From Bradyrhizobium sp. STM 3809 (GTDB lineage Bacteria > Pseudomonadota > Alphaproteobacteria > Rhizobiales > Xanthobacteraceae), in NCBI RefSeq assembly GCF_000239795.1, contig NZ_CAFJ01000622.1, positions 1-34,269 of the forward strand: a DNA stretch of 34,269 nt, read 5' to 3'. The notes under the pieces were generated by a model that searched no databases, had not been told where the DNA came from, and saw only the letters and a list, made by a program, of their open reading frames with translations. Each line of letters begins with the position of its first letter. The stretch's first letter is position 1. This document shows positions 24,451 through 32,506 of the stretch, piece after piece. The translations under genes and the position numbers were made by a program.

Positions 24451-25601
24451 CCGGCCCGCTTCGCATTGGCTTCATTCCGCTGGTCGATGCCGCGGCGCTG
24501 ATCGTCGCCGTCGACAAGGGTTTCACGGCCGCGGAGGGGCTCGACGTCACGCTCGTGCGCGAGGTCTCCTGGTCGAACGTCCGTGACAAGCTCAACATCG
24601 GGCTGTTCGATGCCGCGCATCTGCTGGCGCCGGTTGCGATTGCCTCAAGCCTCGGCATCGGCCACGTGAAGGTTCCGATCGTCGCGCCGTTCAGTCTCGG
24701 CGTGAACGGCAACGCGATCACGGTCACGCCGGCGCTGCATGCCGAGCTCATGGCGCATCTCGACGGCGACCGCTTCGATCCGATGGCGACCGCGCTGGCG
24801 CTGTCCCGCGTTGTGGCCGCCCGGCGCAAGGCCGGCGCCGAGCCACTAACCTTCGGCATGACGTTTCCGTTCTCGACCCACAACTACCAGCTCCGTTTCT
24901 GGATGGCCGCCGGCGGCGTCGATCCCGACGAGGACGTGCGGCTCGTCGTGCTGCCGCCACCCTACATGGTGGACAGCATCGCCAACGGCCATGTCGATGC
25001 GTTCTGCGTGGGCGCGCCGTGGAATTCGATCGCCGTCGATCTCGGCATCGGCCATATCCTCCATTTCGTGTCGGACGTCCTGGTGCGGGCGGCTGAAAAG
25101 GTCCTGGCGGTCAGGCAGAGCTGGGCGGACAAGAACCCCGACGCGCTGTCCGCGCTGGTTCGCGCCTGCGCTCGCGCCGCCGATTTCATCGAGCAGAACC
25201 ACGACGATGCCGCGCGAATCCTGGCTCAGCCCGAGCGCATCGGCGTCGGCGCGGAGGTTCTCAAGCGCACCCTTGACGGCCGGCTGAAGATCTCGCCGGA
25301 CGGCACCTTCCGCGACAGCCCACGCTACCTGCTGGTCGGCCGCGAAGGGGCGGCCCGTCCGGAGAAGATCCAGGCAGCCTGGCTGTACGCGCAGATGGTC
25401 CGCTGGGGCCAGACGCCGCTCAGCAGCGAAGCCTTGAGCACGGCGACCGGCGTGTTCCGGCCGGATATCTACGATGCCGCGCTCGGCACCCAGGGGCAGG
25501 TTCAGGATGGCGCCATCGGCGCTTTCGCCGGCCCGCCATTCGCGGCGGACGATGTCCTGGGCCACCTGAAGGCCTTCAAGATCGGCCGCTGGACGGCCTG
25601 A
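24447..25601 (+). CDS. nasS: NasS, nitrate/nitrite sensor
   Basis: The 384-residue product resembles the nitrate-binding components of ABC transporters (NrtA/CmpA type). It starts directly on the fold (GPLRIGFIPLVDAAALIVA) with no signal peptide, the mark of the cytoplasmic sensor NasS. Family segments include FDAAHLLAPVAIASSLG, the GMTFPFSTHNYQLRFW stretch and VDAFCVGAPWNSIAV. In the known system NasS binds NasT without nitrate and releases it when nitrate or nitrite binds. Co-translation with nasT fits a fixed sensor-antiterminator ratio. A 344-base gap with a sigma-54-type promoter and structured leader separates it from nirA. Confidence 0.92.
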   Translation: MTGPLRIGFIPLVDAAALIVAVDKGFTAAEGLDVTLVREVSWSNVRDKLNIGLFDAAHLLAPVAIASSLGIGHVKVPIVAPFSLGVNGNAITVTPALHAELMAHLDGDRFDPMATALALSRVVAARRKAGAEPLTFGMTFPFSTHNYQLRFWMAAGGVDPDEDVRLVVLPPPYMVDSIANGHVDAFCVGAPWNSIAVDLGIGHILHFVSDVLVRAAEKVLAVRQSWADKNPDALSALVRACARAADFIEQNHDDAARILAQPERIGVGAEVLKRTLDGRLKISPDGTFRDSPRYLLVGREGAARPEKIQAAWLYAQMVRWGQTPLSSEALSTATGVFRPDIYDAALGTQGQVQDGAIGAFAGPPFAADDVLGHLKAFKIGRWTA

Positions 25602-25748
25602 TCTCTCGTCCGAACAGAAAGCAGGCACAGCGCTTCGCCGATCAAAATTTGGGCGGAGTGCTCGCGTTTGAGGGCTTGAGGCCGTCATCGCGGGTTCAAT
25701 GATTCGTGCAGGCTCCTGAAATTCCTCATATTTCCTGCCCGTCGCGGC

Positions 25749-25764
25749 TGGCACGCAACTTGAA
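25749..25764 (+). promoter_or_regulatory. Sigma-54-type (-24/-12) promoter upstream of nirA
   Basis: TGGCACGCAACTTGAA matches TGGCACG-N4-TTGCW except for A in place of C in the -12 dinucleotide, and the GG-to-GA spacing is correct. It lies between nasS and nirA, and its expected start point is near 25774. NtrC/RpoN control is normal for nitrogen assimilation. I could not find a convincing NtrC site by eye. Confidence 0.55.
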
Positions 25765-25773
25765 TATTGCAGT

Positions 25774-25843
25774 GCAGTCAGCCGCCGCAGATGCCGCTGG
25801 CTGCAATCCGTGTCGGATTTCCGCAGCAACGAAGCTGGTCGGA
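25774..25843 (+). promoter_or_regulatory. Three-hairpin nirA leader, candidate NasT (ANTAR) target
   Basis: Starting at the predicted +1, three hairpins follow without gaps. The first is 25774-25804 (GCAGTCAGC/GCTGGCTGC, one G-U pair, 13-base loop). The second is 25805-25819 (AATCCG, loop TGT, CGGATT). The third is 25820-25843 (TCCG-CAGC, loop AACGAA, GCTG-gt-CGGA). The last has the six-base loop with A at position 1 and G at position 4 that defines ANTAR-bound hairpins. The paired upstream ANTAR hairpin with its own AxxGxx loop is not evident. Further on, GGCGGTT and AACCGCC (about 25871-25918) could form a long-range stem close to the nirA start. Confidence 0.5.
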
Positions 25844-25945
25844 TCGCACTCCTGAACGATGCCAATGCCGGCGGTTCGGGCGACGTGATCCTCATTCCAT
25901 CCCCGAACGCCAACCGCCATGGCCGCTGGAGCTTCGTCCGCCATC

Positions 25946-27733
25946 ATGAAAATCGAGCCGTTGTCTGTCGACTTCAACGACGAGCAGAAGCGCTACCTGG
26001 AGGGGCTGGCCGCTGGCCTCAGGGTGACGGTTGCCGGCCGTGGCCCCGCGAGCGCCGGCCCCGCCGAGCCGACCGGGCCGGACGCCATTCACATCAAGGC
26101 GCAGGACAAGGTCCTTGCGTCCGGGCGCAAGCTCGCCGACCAGGAGAAGGTCAAGCGCGAGCTGCATCCGTTCGACGCCTATGAGCGGCTGAAGGAACAG
26201 GCCCGCAGCAATGCCGCGCCGTCCGCCGCCGACAATTTCCGCTGGCGCTATTACGGCCTGTTCCACGTCGCGCCGGCGCAGGACTCCTACATGTGCCGGC
26301 TGCGCATTCCCAACGGCGTCATGAAGCACTGGCAGCTTGCGGGGCTCGCCGATCTCGCCGATCGGCTCTGCGGTCCCTACAGCCACGTCACGACGCGCGC
26401 CAATCTGCAGCTGCGCGAGATCCCGCCCAAGCACGCGGTGATGCTGCTGGAAGGTCTGTCCGATCTCGGCCTCACCGCGCGCGGCTCCGGCGCCGACAAC
26501 ATCCGCAACGTCACGGGCACGCCGACCGCCGGCATCGATCCGCAGGAGCTGCTGGATACGCGGCCCTATGCGCGCGAGTGGCACTTCCACATCCTCAACG
26601 ACCGCTCGCTGTACGGCCTGCCGCGCAAGTTCAACGTCGCGTTCGACGGCGCCGGGCGCATCGCTGCGCTGGAAGACACCAACGACATCGCATTCTCCGC
26701 GGTCGAGGTGAAGGACGGCTTTGGCGTCGCGCCGGGCGTGTGGTTCAGGCTCGGTCTCGGCGGCATCACCGGTCACAAGGACTTCGCCAAGCCGACCGGC
26801 ATCATCGTCGAGCCGGAGAAGGCGACGGAGGTCGCCGATGCCATCGTGCGGCTGTTCATCGAGACCGGCGACCGCACCAATCGGCTGAAGGCGCGACTGA
26901 AATACGTGCTCGACGGCATGGGCCACGACAAGTTCATGGAGGCCGTCGAGGCGAGGCTCGGCCGCACGCTCGCACGCGTGCCGGACGAGGCGCTCAGGCC
27001 ACGGCCCGAGGCGAACCGCATGGCGCATATCGGCGTGCACCCTCAGAAGCAGCAGGGGCTGAACTGGATCGGCGTGGTGCTGCCGCTCGGCAAGCTGACG
27101 ACCGATCAGATGCGCGGGCTCGCCAAGATCGCGACCGATCTCGGCGACGGCGAGATCCGGCTGACCGTCTGGCAGAACCTGCTGATCCCCGGCGTGCGCG
27201 ACGAGAACGTCGCCCTGGCCTGCGCCGCGCTCGCACAGATCGGACTCTCGACGACAGCCTCGCCCATCCGCGCCGGGCTGATCGCCTGCACCGGCAATGC
27301 CGGCTGCAAGTTCGCCGCCGCCAACACCAAGAAGCACGCGGCCGAGATCGGCGACTGGTGCGAGAGCAGGGTGGCCGTCGACACGCCGCTGAACATTCAT
27401 CTCACCGGCTGCCATCACTCCTGCGCCCAGCACTACATCAGCGACATCGGCATGATCGCGGCCAAGGTGCCGGTCGGCGATACCGACGAGACCGTCGAAG
27501 GCTATCATCTGTTCGCCGGCGGCGGCTTCGGCCCGCAGGCCGATATCGGCCGTGAGGTCTATCGCGACCTCAAGGCTGAGGACGCGCCGCGCACCGTAGA
27601 GAAGCTGCTCAAGGCCTATCTCGCCCATCGCGATTCTCCTGACGAGACGTTCCTCTCTTTCGCCCGCCGCCATGACGGCGACGCTCTCCGTAAGCTTGCC
27701 GAAGCCCAGACCTCATCCGAGGTGTCAGCATGA
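25946..27733 (+). CDS. nirA: NirA-type assimilatory nitrite reductase (siroheme, 4Fe-4S)
   Basis: The enzyme of about 595 residues belongs to the nitrite/sulfite reductase family. Its siroheme-[4Fe-4S] cysteines are visible as ACTGNAGCKF (Cys448, Cys454) and GCHHSCAQ (Cys489, Cys493), numbered from the ATG at 25946. Earlier signatures are the FMCRLRIPNG-like YMCRLRIPNG, TTRANLQLREIP and GADNIRNVTGTPTAGID. It catalyses six-electron reduction of nitrite to ammonium. The paralogous sulfite reductase reaction is the main alternative, but NasT/NasS and the leader upstream favour nitrite. I prefer ATG 25946 (MKIEPLSVDF); ATG 25919 is in frame, and neither has a well-placed SD. The stop overlaps the next start (ATGA). 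Confidence 0.85.
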   Translation: MKIEPLSVDFNDEQKRYLEGLAAGLRVTVAGRGPASAGPAEPTGPDAIHIKAQDKVLASGRKLADQEKVKRELHPFDAYERLKEQARSNAAPSAADNFRWRYYGLFHVAPAQDSYMCRLRIPNGVMKHWQLAGLADLADRLCGPYSHVTTRANLQLREIPPKHAVMLLEGLSDLGLTARGSGADNIRNVTGTPTAGIDPQELLDTRPYAREWHFHILNDRSLYGLPRKFNVAFDGAGRIAALEDTNDIAFSAVEVKDGFGVAPGVWFRLGLGGITGHKDFAKPTGIIVEPEKATEVADAIVRLFIETGDRTNRLKARLKYVLDGMGHDKFMEAVEARLGRTLARVPDEALRPRPEANRMAHIGVHPQKQQGLNWIGVVLPLGKLTTDQMRGLAKIATDLGDGEIRLTVWQNLLIPGVRDENVALACAALAQIGLSTTASPIRAGLIACTGNAGCKFAAANTKKHAAEIGDWCESRVAVDTPLNIHLTGCHHSCAQHYISDIGMIAAKVPVGDTDETVEGYHLFAGGGFGPQADIGREVYRDLKAEDAPRTVEKLLKAYLAHRDSPDETFLSFARRHDGDALRKLAEAQTSSEVSA

Positions 27734-29334
27734 ACCAGATCACGCCCATGCCGAAGATCGAGATCATTCCCGCGTCCGCGCCGTTCTCCGAGGCGCAGCG
27801 CTCCTGGCTCAACGGCTTCCTCGCCGGCGCGCTCGGCCTCGATGGCTCCACGCCGCTGGCTCCGGCACAGAACGGCGCGGTGCTCGCATCCGCCGGCGAC
27901 GGAGACGATGGCGAGGCGCCTTGGCACGATCAGACCATGCCGATTGCCGAGCGCATGAAGCTCGCCGAAGGTCGCCCGCTGCGCCGGCGCATGATGGCTG
28001 CGATGGCGCAGCAGGACTGCGGCCAATGCGGCTACAATTGCAGCGACTATTCGGATGCGATCGCCGATCGCAGCGAAGCGCGCCTGAACCTGTGCGTCCC
28101 CGGCGGCAAGGAAACCGCGCGGATGCTGAAGGCGCTCTATGAGGAGATCGACAAGGCGCCGGCCGCCAAGCCGGCTGCCGTGACCGCGACACCTGCCGCC
28201 GTTTCCGTCGTCGTCAGCGCGCCCGGCCGCTCGCGCGACAATCCGGTCGAGGCGACCTTCCTGTCGCGGCGGCTGCTCAACAAGCCGGGCTCGGAGAAGG
28301 AGACCTGGCACATCGAGTTCGATCTCGCCGAGGCCGGGCTCGATTACGTCGTCGGCGATTCCTTCGGCATCTTCGCCAAGAACGATCTCGGCCTCGTCGA
28401 CCAGATCATCGCGCTGCTCGGCGCCTCGCACATGACCGAGGTGCACAGCAAGCCGCTGCGGCAGTGCCTGCTCGAGGACGTCTCGCTGTCGCCCGCGCCG
28501 GATTCGCTGTTCGAGCTGATCTCCTTCATCACCGGCGGCGCCACCCGCGAGAAGGCGCGGCGGCTGGCGCAGGGCGAGGATCCCGATGGCGATGCGGCGA
28601 CGCTCGACGTCATGGCCGTGCTGCAGAAGTTCTCCGGCGTGCGGCCGCATCCGGAGGCCTTCGTCGAGGCGCTGGAGCCGCTGCAGCCGAGGCTGTATTC
28701 GATCTCCTCGTCGCACAATGCGACGCCCGGAAAATTGTCGCTGACCGTCGACTGCGTCCGCTACGTCATCGGCAAGCGCAAGCGTCTCGGGCTGGCCTCG
28801 ACGTTCCTCGCCGAGCGCATCAATCCCGGCGACAAGCTCCGCGTCTACGTCCAGAAGGCGCATGGCTTCGCGCTGCCGGCCGATCCGAAGACACCGATCA
28901 TCATGGTCGGCCCGGGCACCGGCATCGCACCGTTCCGTGCCTTCCTGCTCGACCGCAAGGCGACGGGCGCGCCGGGCAAGAACTGGCTGTTCTTCGGCCA
29001 CCAGCGCAGCGACTGCGACTTCTTCTATGCCGACGAGCTCAACGCGATGAAGACTGCGGGTCTCCTCACGCGGCTGTCGCTGGCGTGGTCGCGCGACGGC
29101 GACAAGAAGTTCTACGTCCAGGACCGCATGCGCGAGGTCGGTCGCGAGGTGTGGACCTGGCTCGCCGGCGGTGCGCATCTCTACATCTGCGGCGACGCCA
29201 AGCGCATGGCCAGGGATGTGGAGCGCGCGCTGGTCGACATCGTCGCCCAGTTCGGCGCCCGCTCCACCGACGAGGCCGTCAGCTTCGTGGCGGAGCTCAA
29301 GAAGAAGGGCCGGTTCCAGCTCGACGTTTATTAA
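27730..29334 (+). CDS. CysJ/FNR-like flavoprotein with N-terminal Fe-S domain, partner of NirA
   Basis: The 534-residue product lacks the flavodoxin (FMN) domain of CysJ and P450 reductases. Instead it has a small N-terminal Cys domain, Cys97, Cys100, Cys104 and Cys122 (CGQCGYNC, then LNLCVPGG), which probably binds a 4Fe-4S cluster. After an Ala/Pro linker (about 150-170) comes an FNR-type FAD domain with RLYSISSSHN, and an NADPH domain with GPGTGIAPFRAFL and YICGDAKRMARDVERAL. Its last residues QLDVY resemble the aromatic C-terminus of the CysJ/FNR family. Annotation pipelines usually call it sulfite reductase alpha subunit. The ATGA overlap with nirA suggests it passes NADPH electrons to nitrite reductase, possibly replacing ferredoxin (inference). 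Confidence 0.88.
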   Translation: MNQITPMPKIEIIPASAPFSEAQRSWLNGFLAGALGLDGSTPLAPAQNGAVLASAGDGDDGEAPWHDQTMPIAERMKLAEGRPLRRRMMAAMAQQDCGQCGYNCSDYSDAIADRSEARLNLCVPGGKETARMLKALYEEIDKAPAAKPAAVTATPAAVSVVVSAPGRSRDNPVEATFLSRRLLNKPGSEKETWHIEFDLAEAGLDYVVGDSFGIFAKNDLGLVDQIIALLGASHMTEVHSKPLRQCLLEDVSLSPAPDSLFELISFITGGATREKARRLAQGEDPDGDAATLDVMAVLQKFSGVRPHPEAFVEALEPLQPRLYSISSSHNATPGKLSLTVDCVRYVIGKRKRLGLASTFLAERINPGDKLRVYVQKAHGFALPADPKTPIIMVGPGTGIAPFRAFLLDRKATGAPGKNWLFFGHQRSDCDFFYADELNAMKTAGLLTRLSLAWSRDGDKKFYVQDRMREVGREVWTWLAGGAHLYICGDAKRMARDVERALVDIVAQFGARSTDEAVSFVAELKKKGRFQLDVY

Positions 29335-29368
29335 CGGCTGGGAACCCGGTGGAACCCGGCGGATAAAA

Positions 29369-29400
29369 TTCTCGGCCGGAACTCCGGTCGAGAATGTTTT
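29369..29400 (+). terminator. Intrinsic terminator after the nitrite reductase operon
   Basis: TTCTCGGCCGG pairs with CCGGTCGAGAA (11 bp with one G-U, loop AACT), followed by TGTTTT, 35 bases after the flavoprotein stop codon. Form and position fit a Rho-independent terminator. Confidence 0.7.
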
Positions 29401-29421
29401 GGTTCCCTGGGGACCCAAAAC
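29396..29421. repeat. 26-base near-perfect palindrome
   Basis: GTTTTGG-t-TCCC-tg-GGGA-c-CCAAAAC is symmetric at all but one pair and overlaps the U tract of the preceding terminator. It may be a second terminator-like hairpin, an alternative fold that competes with the terminator, or an operator for the small gene at 29509. Confidence 0.45.
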
Positions 29422-29508
29422 GGGGGGCTTGTCGTTATTTGCCCGGTTGCCTTGCGCCGACCTGCGAGAACGCCTTTCTCTCGGAGTCGGAACTTCAGGA
29501 GACCGGCC

Positions 29509-29658
29509 ATGCAGACCATCACCACGCCCCTGCGCCAGATGCCCCAGGCCCGCGCGATGCGCGAGCGGAGCACGACGGCGGCGCTGGTCGCCTTCTACGG
29601 GGCGGTGGCCCTGATCGCCGCGATCACGCTGGGCATGCCCTTCACCCATCCGTTCTGA
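29509..29658 (+). CDS. 49-residue single-pass membrane peptide
   Basis: This 49-codon ORF has a basic, Thr-rich N-terminus (MQTITTPLRQMPQARAMRER), one transmembrane helix (AALVAFYGAVALIAAITLG) and a short polar end FTHPF. AGGAG lies seven bases before the ATG, which is near-ideal. It is separated from the nitrite reductase operon by a terminator and palindrome, so it probably has its own promoter. It converges with pxpA, with 16 bases between. No family is recognised. A role in the membrane stress response or as a regulator of a larger membrane protein is only a guess. Confidence 0.65.
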   Translation: MQTITTPLRQMPQARAMRERSTTAALVAFYGAVALIAAITLGMPFTHPF

Positions 29659-29674
29659 TCAGCACTCCCTCCGC

Positions 29675-30448
29675 TCAGGGCGCCGTCTTGAACGGCGCCA
29701 CCGTGATCCCGGCCGCGTCGAGTGCCTTGCGCACCTCGCGGGCGATCTCTACGGCACCGGCGGTGTCGCCGTGAATGCAGACGGTGTCGGTCCGCATCTT
29801 CATCGCCTTGCCCGTCACCGAGACGACAGCGCCGTCCTGGACCATGCGCACGACGCGGTCCGCAATCTCCTTGGGATCGTGCAGCACGGCGCCGGGCTTG
29901 CTGCGCGAGACCAGCAGGCCGTTGTCGTCATAGGCGCGATCGGCGAACACCTCGTGCGCCATCGACAGGTTCGCCTTCTCGCCCGCGGTCACCAGCTTCG
30001 AATTGGCCAGCACGACGAAGATCAGGCTCGGATCGACGGCCTTGATCGCCTTCGCGATCGCGTTCGCCGTCATGTCGTCCTCGCAGGCGACGTTGGACAA
30101 TGCGCCATGCGCCTTCACATGCGTGACCTTGTGGCCGGCGGCGGTCGCGATCGCCTGCAGCGCGCCGATCTGATAGGCGACGAGGTTCTCGATCTCCGAT
30201 GATTTCAGACCGGGCACCGGACGCCGGCCGAAGCCGTGCAGATCGCGATAGCCGGGATGGGCGCCGACACTGACGCCCCTGGCCTTCGCCATCTCGACCG
30301 TCCGGCGCATGATGTCGGCATCGCCGGCGTGGAAGCCGCAGGCCACGTTCACCGACGTCGCCAGTTCGATCATGGCGGCGTCGTTGCCCATCTCCCAGGG
30401 GCCAAAGCTTTCTCCGAGGTCGCAGTTCAGGTCGACGGTGCTGGTCAT
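29675..30448 (-). CDS. pxpA: 5-oxoprolinase subunit A (LamB/YcsF family)
   Basis: PxpA is one of three subunits of the prokaryotic ATP-dependent 5-oxoprolinase that opens 5-oxoproline to glutamate. The 257-residue product opens with the family signature [17 protein letters not shown]. It also has [33 protein letters not shown] and [11 protein letters not shown], all typical of the YcsF fold. Length is normal. It is the last gene of a minus-strand pxpB-pxpC-pxpA set, 51 bases after pxpC. The ring-opening role of this complex is known from Bacillus and E. coli homologues. Confidence 0.95.
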   Translation of the reverse strand: MTSTVDLNCDLGESFGPWEMGNDAAMIELATSVNVACGFHAGDADIMRRTVEMAKARGVSVGAHPGYRDLHGFGRRPVPGLKSSEIENLVAYQIGALQAIATAAGHKVTHVKAHGALSNVACEDDMTANAIAKAIKAVDPSLIFVVLANSKLVTAGEKANLSMAHEVFADRAYDDNGLLVSRSKPGAVLHDPKEIADRVVRMVQDGAVVSVTGKAMKMRTDTVCIHGDTAGAVEIAREVRKALDAAGITVAPFKTAP

Positions 30449-30499
30449 GTCAGGGCTCCGCGCGTTGAGGGGTCGGAAGCAGCGTTAGCGGCGATCAGG

Positions 30500-31534
30500 T
30501 TAATCGGGCGTCACTCCGGGCCAGGTGGTGACGTCGGTTGCGCTGACGGCATGGCCGGCCACGTTGGCCGTGAACAGCGCGTCGACGTCGAACTCGCTGC
30601 TCGTCAGCTCACGGACGCGATCCGGCAGGCTGCGCAGCAGATCCCTGTAGCGCCGCAGTTCGGCCTGGGCCTCGGCCATGCTCACCGCCTGGAAGCGGAA
30701 CGGCGTGCCGGCCGGCGTCTGCGCCAGACGGCCGTAATCGGCAGTGATGACGGTCGCGATCTTCGGATAGCCGCCGCTGGTCCCGCGGTCGGACATCAGC
30801 ACGATCGGCGAGCCGTTGCCGGGCACCTGGATGCTGCCCTCCACGGTGCCGTCGGAAACGATGTTGTGGCCGTGCAAATGACGGATCACCGGACCTTCGA
30901 GGCGATAGCCCATGCGGTCGCTGGTCGCCGAGACCGTCCAGTCGCTGCCCAGGAACAGCGCCTTCATCTCGTCGCTGAACTCGTCGTCCTGCGGCCCCAT
31001 GACGACCCGGATCGCGCCGCTTGTCCTCGGGAGCTCGATCCGCATCTCCGGGGTCTCACTCGCAGGCGCCGTCTCGAACACATCGCCCGACTGCAGCGGG
31101 CGCGGGTAGGGGCTGCCCAGTCCCGCACGCGCATTGACCGACAAACTGTCGAACATCGGCTCACCGGCGATGCCGCCTTCGATGGCGAGATAGCTGAACG
31201 AACCGCCACGGGCAAAGCCGAGCGTCAGCTTTTCGCCATCGCTCAGCGTGACCGACGTATTCATCTCGACGGGACGCTTGGCCACATCAGCCGGCCGCGG
31301 CGCGCCGGACAGCGCCACGCGCACGGCGCCGCCCTTGGCGACGAACGTCGCACCGAATGGACCGATTTCGATCGCGGCGGCCATCAGTTCATTGCCGACG
31401 AGGCTGTTTGCTGCCGCCAGCGCCAGCTTGTCCATCGCCCCGGACGGCGTCAGCCCGTAGCGCTGCGCGCCGAACCGGCCGCCATCCTGCACTGAGCTTG
31501 CCGGGCCGATCTGGGAAACGACCAGCGTGCTCAT
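30500..31534 (-). CDS. pxpC: 5-oxoprolinase subunit C (KipA/biotin-dependent carboxyltransferase family)
   Basis: The 344-residue product is the large KipA-like subunit of 5-oxoprolinase. Recognisable segments are GPASSVQDGGRFGAQRYGLTP near the start (GPASSVQDGGR then FGAQRYGLTP), SGAMDKLALAAANSLVGN, FSYLAIEGGIAG, MGPQDDEFS and the late SDRGTSGGYPKIATVI. These are standard for PxpC. Its ATG overlaps the pxpB stop by four bases, so the two are translationally coupled, as expected for subunits that form a PxpBC complex. Length is normal. Confidence 0.95.
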   Translation of the reverse strand: MSTLVVSQIGPASSVQDGGRFGAQRYGLTPSGAMDKLALAAANSLVGNELMAAAIEIGPFGATFVAKGGAVRVALSGAPRPADVAKRPVEMNTSVTLSDGEKLTLGFARGGSFSYLAIEGGIAGEPMFDSLSVNARAGLGSPYPRPLQSGDVFETAPASETPEMRIELPRTSGAIRVVMGPQDDEFSDEMKALFLGSDWTVSATSDRMGYRLEGPVIRHLHGHNIVSDGTVEGSIQVPGNGSPIVLMSDRGTSGGYPKIATVITADYGRLAQTPAGTPFRFQAVSMAEAQAELRRYRDLLRSLPDRVRELTSSEFDVDALFTANVAGHAVSATDVTTWPGVTPD

Positions 31535-32262
31535 GCCGCGATCCGCTCCGCGATGAGCTCGCCGGCTTCGGCCGCGCGCTCCTGCTCGGCAAAGGTCTTT
31601 TCATCCACCGCAATGAAGCTGACCTCGTCTCCCGGCTCGAGCAGGAAGGTCGGCTCGCGATGCAGTTGGAACGTTCGCATGGCGGTGCGGCCGAGCAGAT
31701 GCCAGCCGCACGGGCCGGCCAGGCACTGGATGCCGGTCTGGATGCCGCCGATCGCGATGATGCCGGCCGGCGTCGCCAGCCGCGGGTTCTGCCGGCGTGA
31801 CATCTGCAGTGAGGGATCGAGGCCCGACAGATAGGACCAGCCGGGCGTGAAGCCGATCATCGCCACGCGGTAGGTGCCCGCGACATGGCGCGCGACGACC
31901 TCGTCGGGCGTCAGGCCGAGCGCCTTGGCGACGTCCTCGAGGTCGATGCCGTTCTCGCCGCCATAGCAGACCGGCACCCGCCAGCGCCTGATGTCGGTCT
32001 CCGGCGCCAGCGAACCGGCCGACAGCGCCAGCAGCCGGGCGCACAATGTTTCGTGGTCGATCACGCCGGGATCATAGTGCACCAGCAGCGAGCGATAGGT
32101 CGGAACCGTCTCCGTGATGCCGGCAAGTCCGGCCGCAGCCAGCGCATGATCGAGCGCCAGCACGCGGCGGTTGGCGGTCTCGTCGATGGTCCGGCTGAAC
32201 TCGACGGTGACGGCGCTGTCGCCGCTGGGCAGCAGGCGGGGACGTGGAAAAGGGTCGGCCAT
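31531..32262 (-). CDS. pxpB: 5-oxoprolinase subunit B (KipI family)
   Basis: The 243-residue product is the KipI-like subunit. It carries LLPSGDSAVTVEFSRTID at the N-terminus, RSLLVHYDP, VPVCYGGENGIDLEDVA, the conserved MIGFTPGWSYLSGLDPSL, and GIIAIGGIQTGIQ followed by GPCGWHLLGRT. I start at ATG 32262 (MADPFPRPRLLPS). The frame stays open to a TTG 23 codons upstream, but that extension has no family similarity and lies in AT-richer promoter-like DNA. It is the first gene of the pxpBCA operon and is divergent from the RraA-like gene across 244 bases. Confidence 0.92.
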   Translation of the reverse strand: MADPFPRPRLLPSGDSAVTVEFSRTIDETANRRVLALDHALAAAGLAGITETVPTYRSLLVHYDPGVIDHETLCARLLALSAGSLAPETDIRRWRVPVCYGGENGIDLEDVAKALGLTPDEVVARHVAGTYRVAMIGFTPGWSYLSGLDPSLQMSRRQNPRLATPAGIIAIGGIQTGIQCLAGPCGWHLLGRTAMRTFQLHREPTFLLEPGDEVSFIAVDEKTFAEQERAAEAGELIAERIAA

Positions 32263-32374
32263 GAGTCGCAAGATCGGTTCGGGTGCTGCGTCCTGATTAG
32301 CTGCTTTTGGTCGCGAGTGGAATTGGGTCAAAGGAAAAAGTCTCGAAAATTCAATAAATTAATCGGATGTCTTG

Positions 32375-32393
32375 CGATAAGGAGACTTTATCG
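32375..32393. promoter_or_regulatory. Inverted repeat in the divergent pxpB/rraA-like promoter region
   Basis: CGATAA-GGAGACT-TTATCG is a perfect 6-bp inverted repeat with a 7-base spacer, next to AT-rich DNA (TCAATAAATTAATC). It lies midway between the two divergent start codons. Size and location fit a repressor operator, but the regulator is unknown. Confidence 0.35.
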
Positions 32394-32506
32394 GGCCGCT
32401 GCAACCCCGCATGCGCTGCGCGCACGGAGCATGCCCTTGACGCCGCGACGCTCGCTCGCAAGATGCGCCGTCTTTTCCGCCAGCCCTTTGGAGCGCCAGT
32501 CTCACA

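Noticed and set aside
25810-26184. GTG-started ORF across the nirA leader (begins SDFRSNEAGRIALL)
   Set aside because: The first part reads plausibly, but it has no SD, overlaps the hairpin leader, and then continues as an off-frame shadow of nirA. It could be revisited if ribosome profiling shows a signal.
27616-29649. 677-codon minus-strand ORF opposite the NirA partner flavoprotein
   Set aside because: It is antisense to a well-supported gene, has no domain pattern, and its Arg/Ala/Asp composition is typical of reverse frames.
30236-31495. 419-codon plus-strand ORF opposite pxpC and the start of pxpA
   Set aside because: It is a shadow of the pxp genes, whose motifs are unmistakable.
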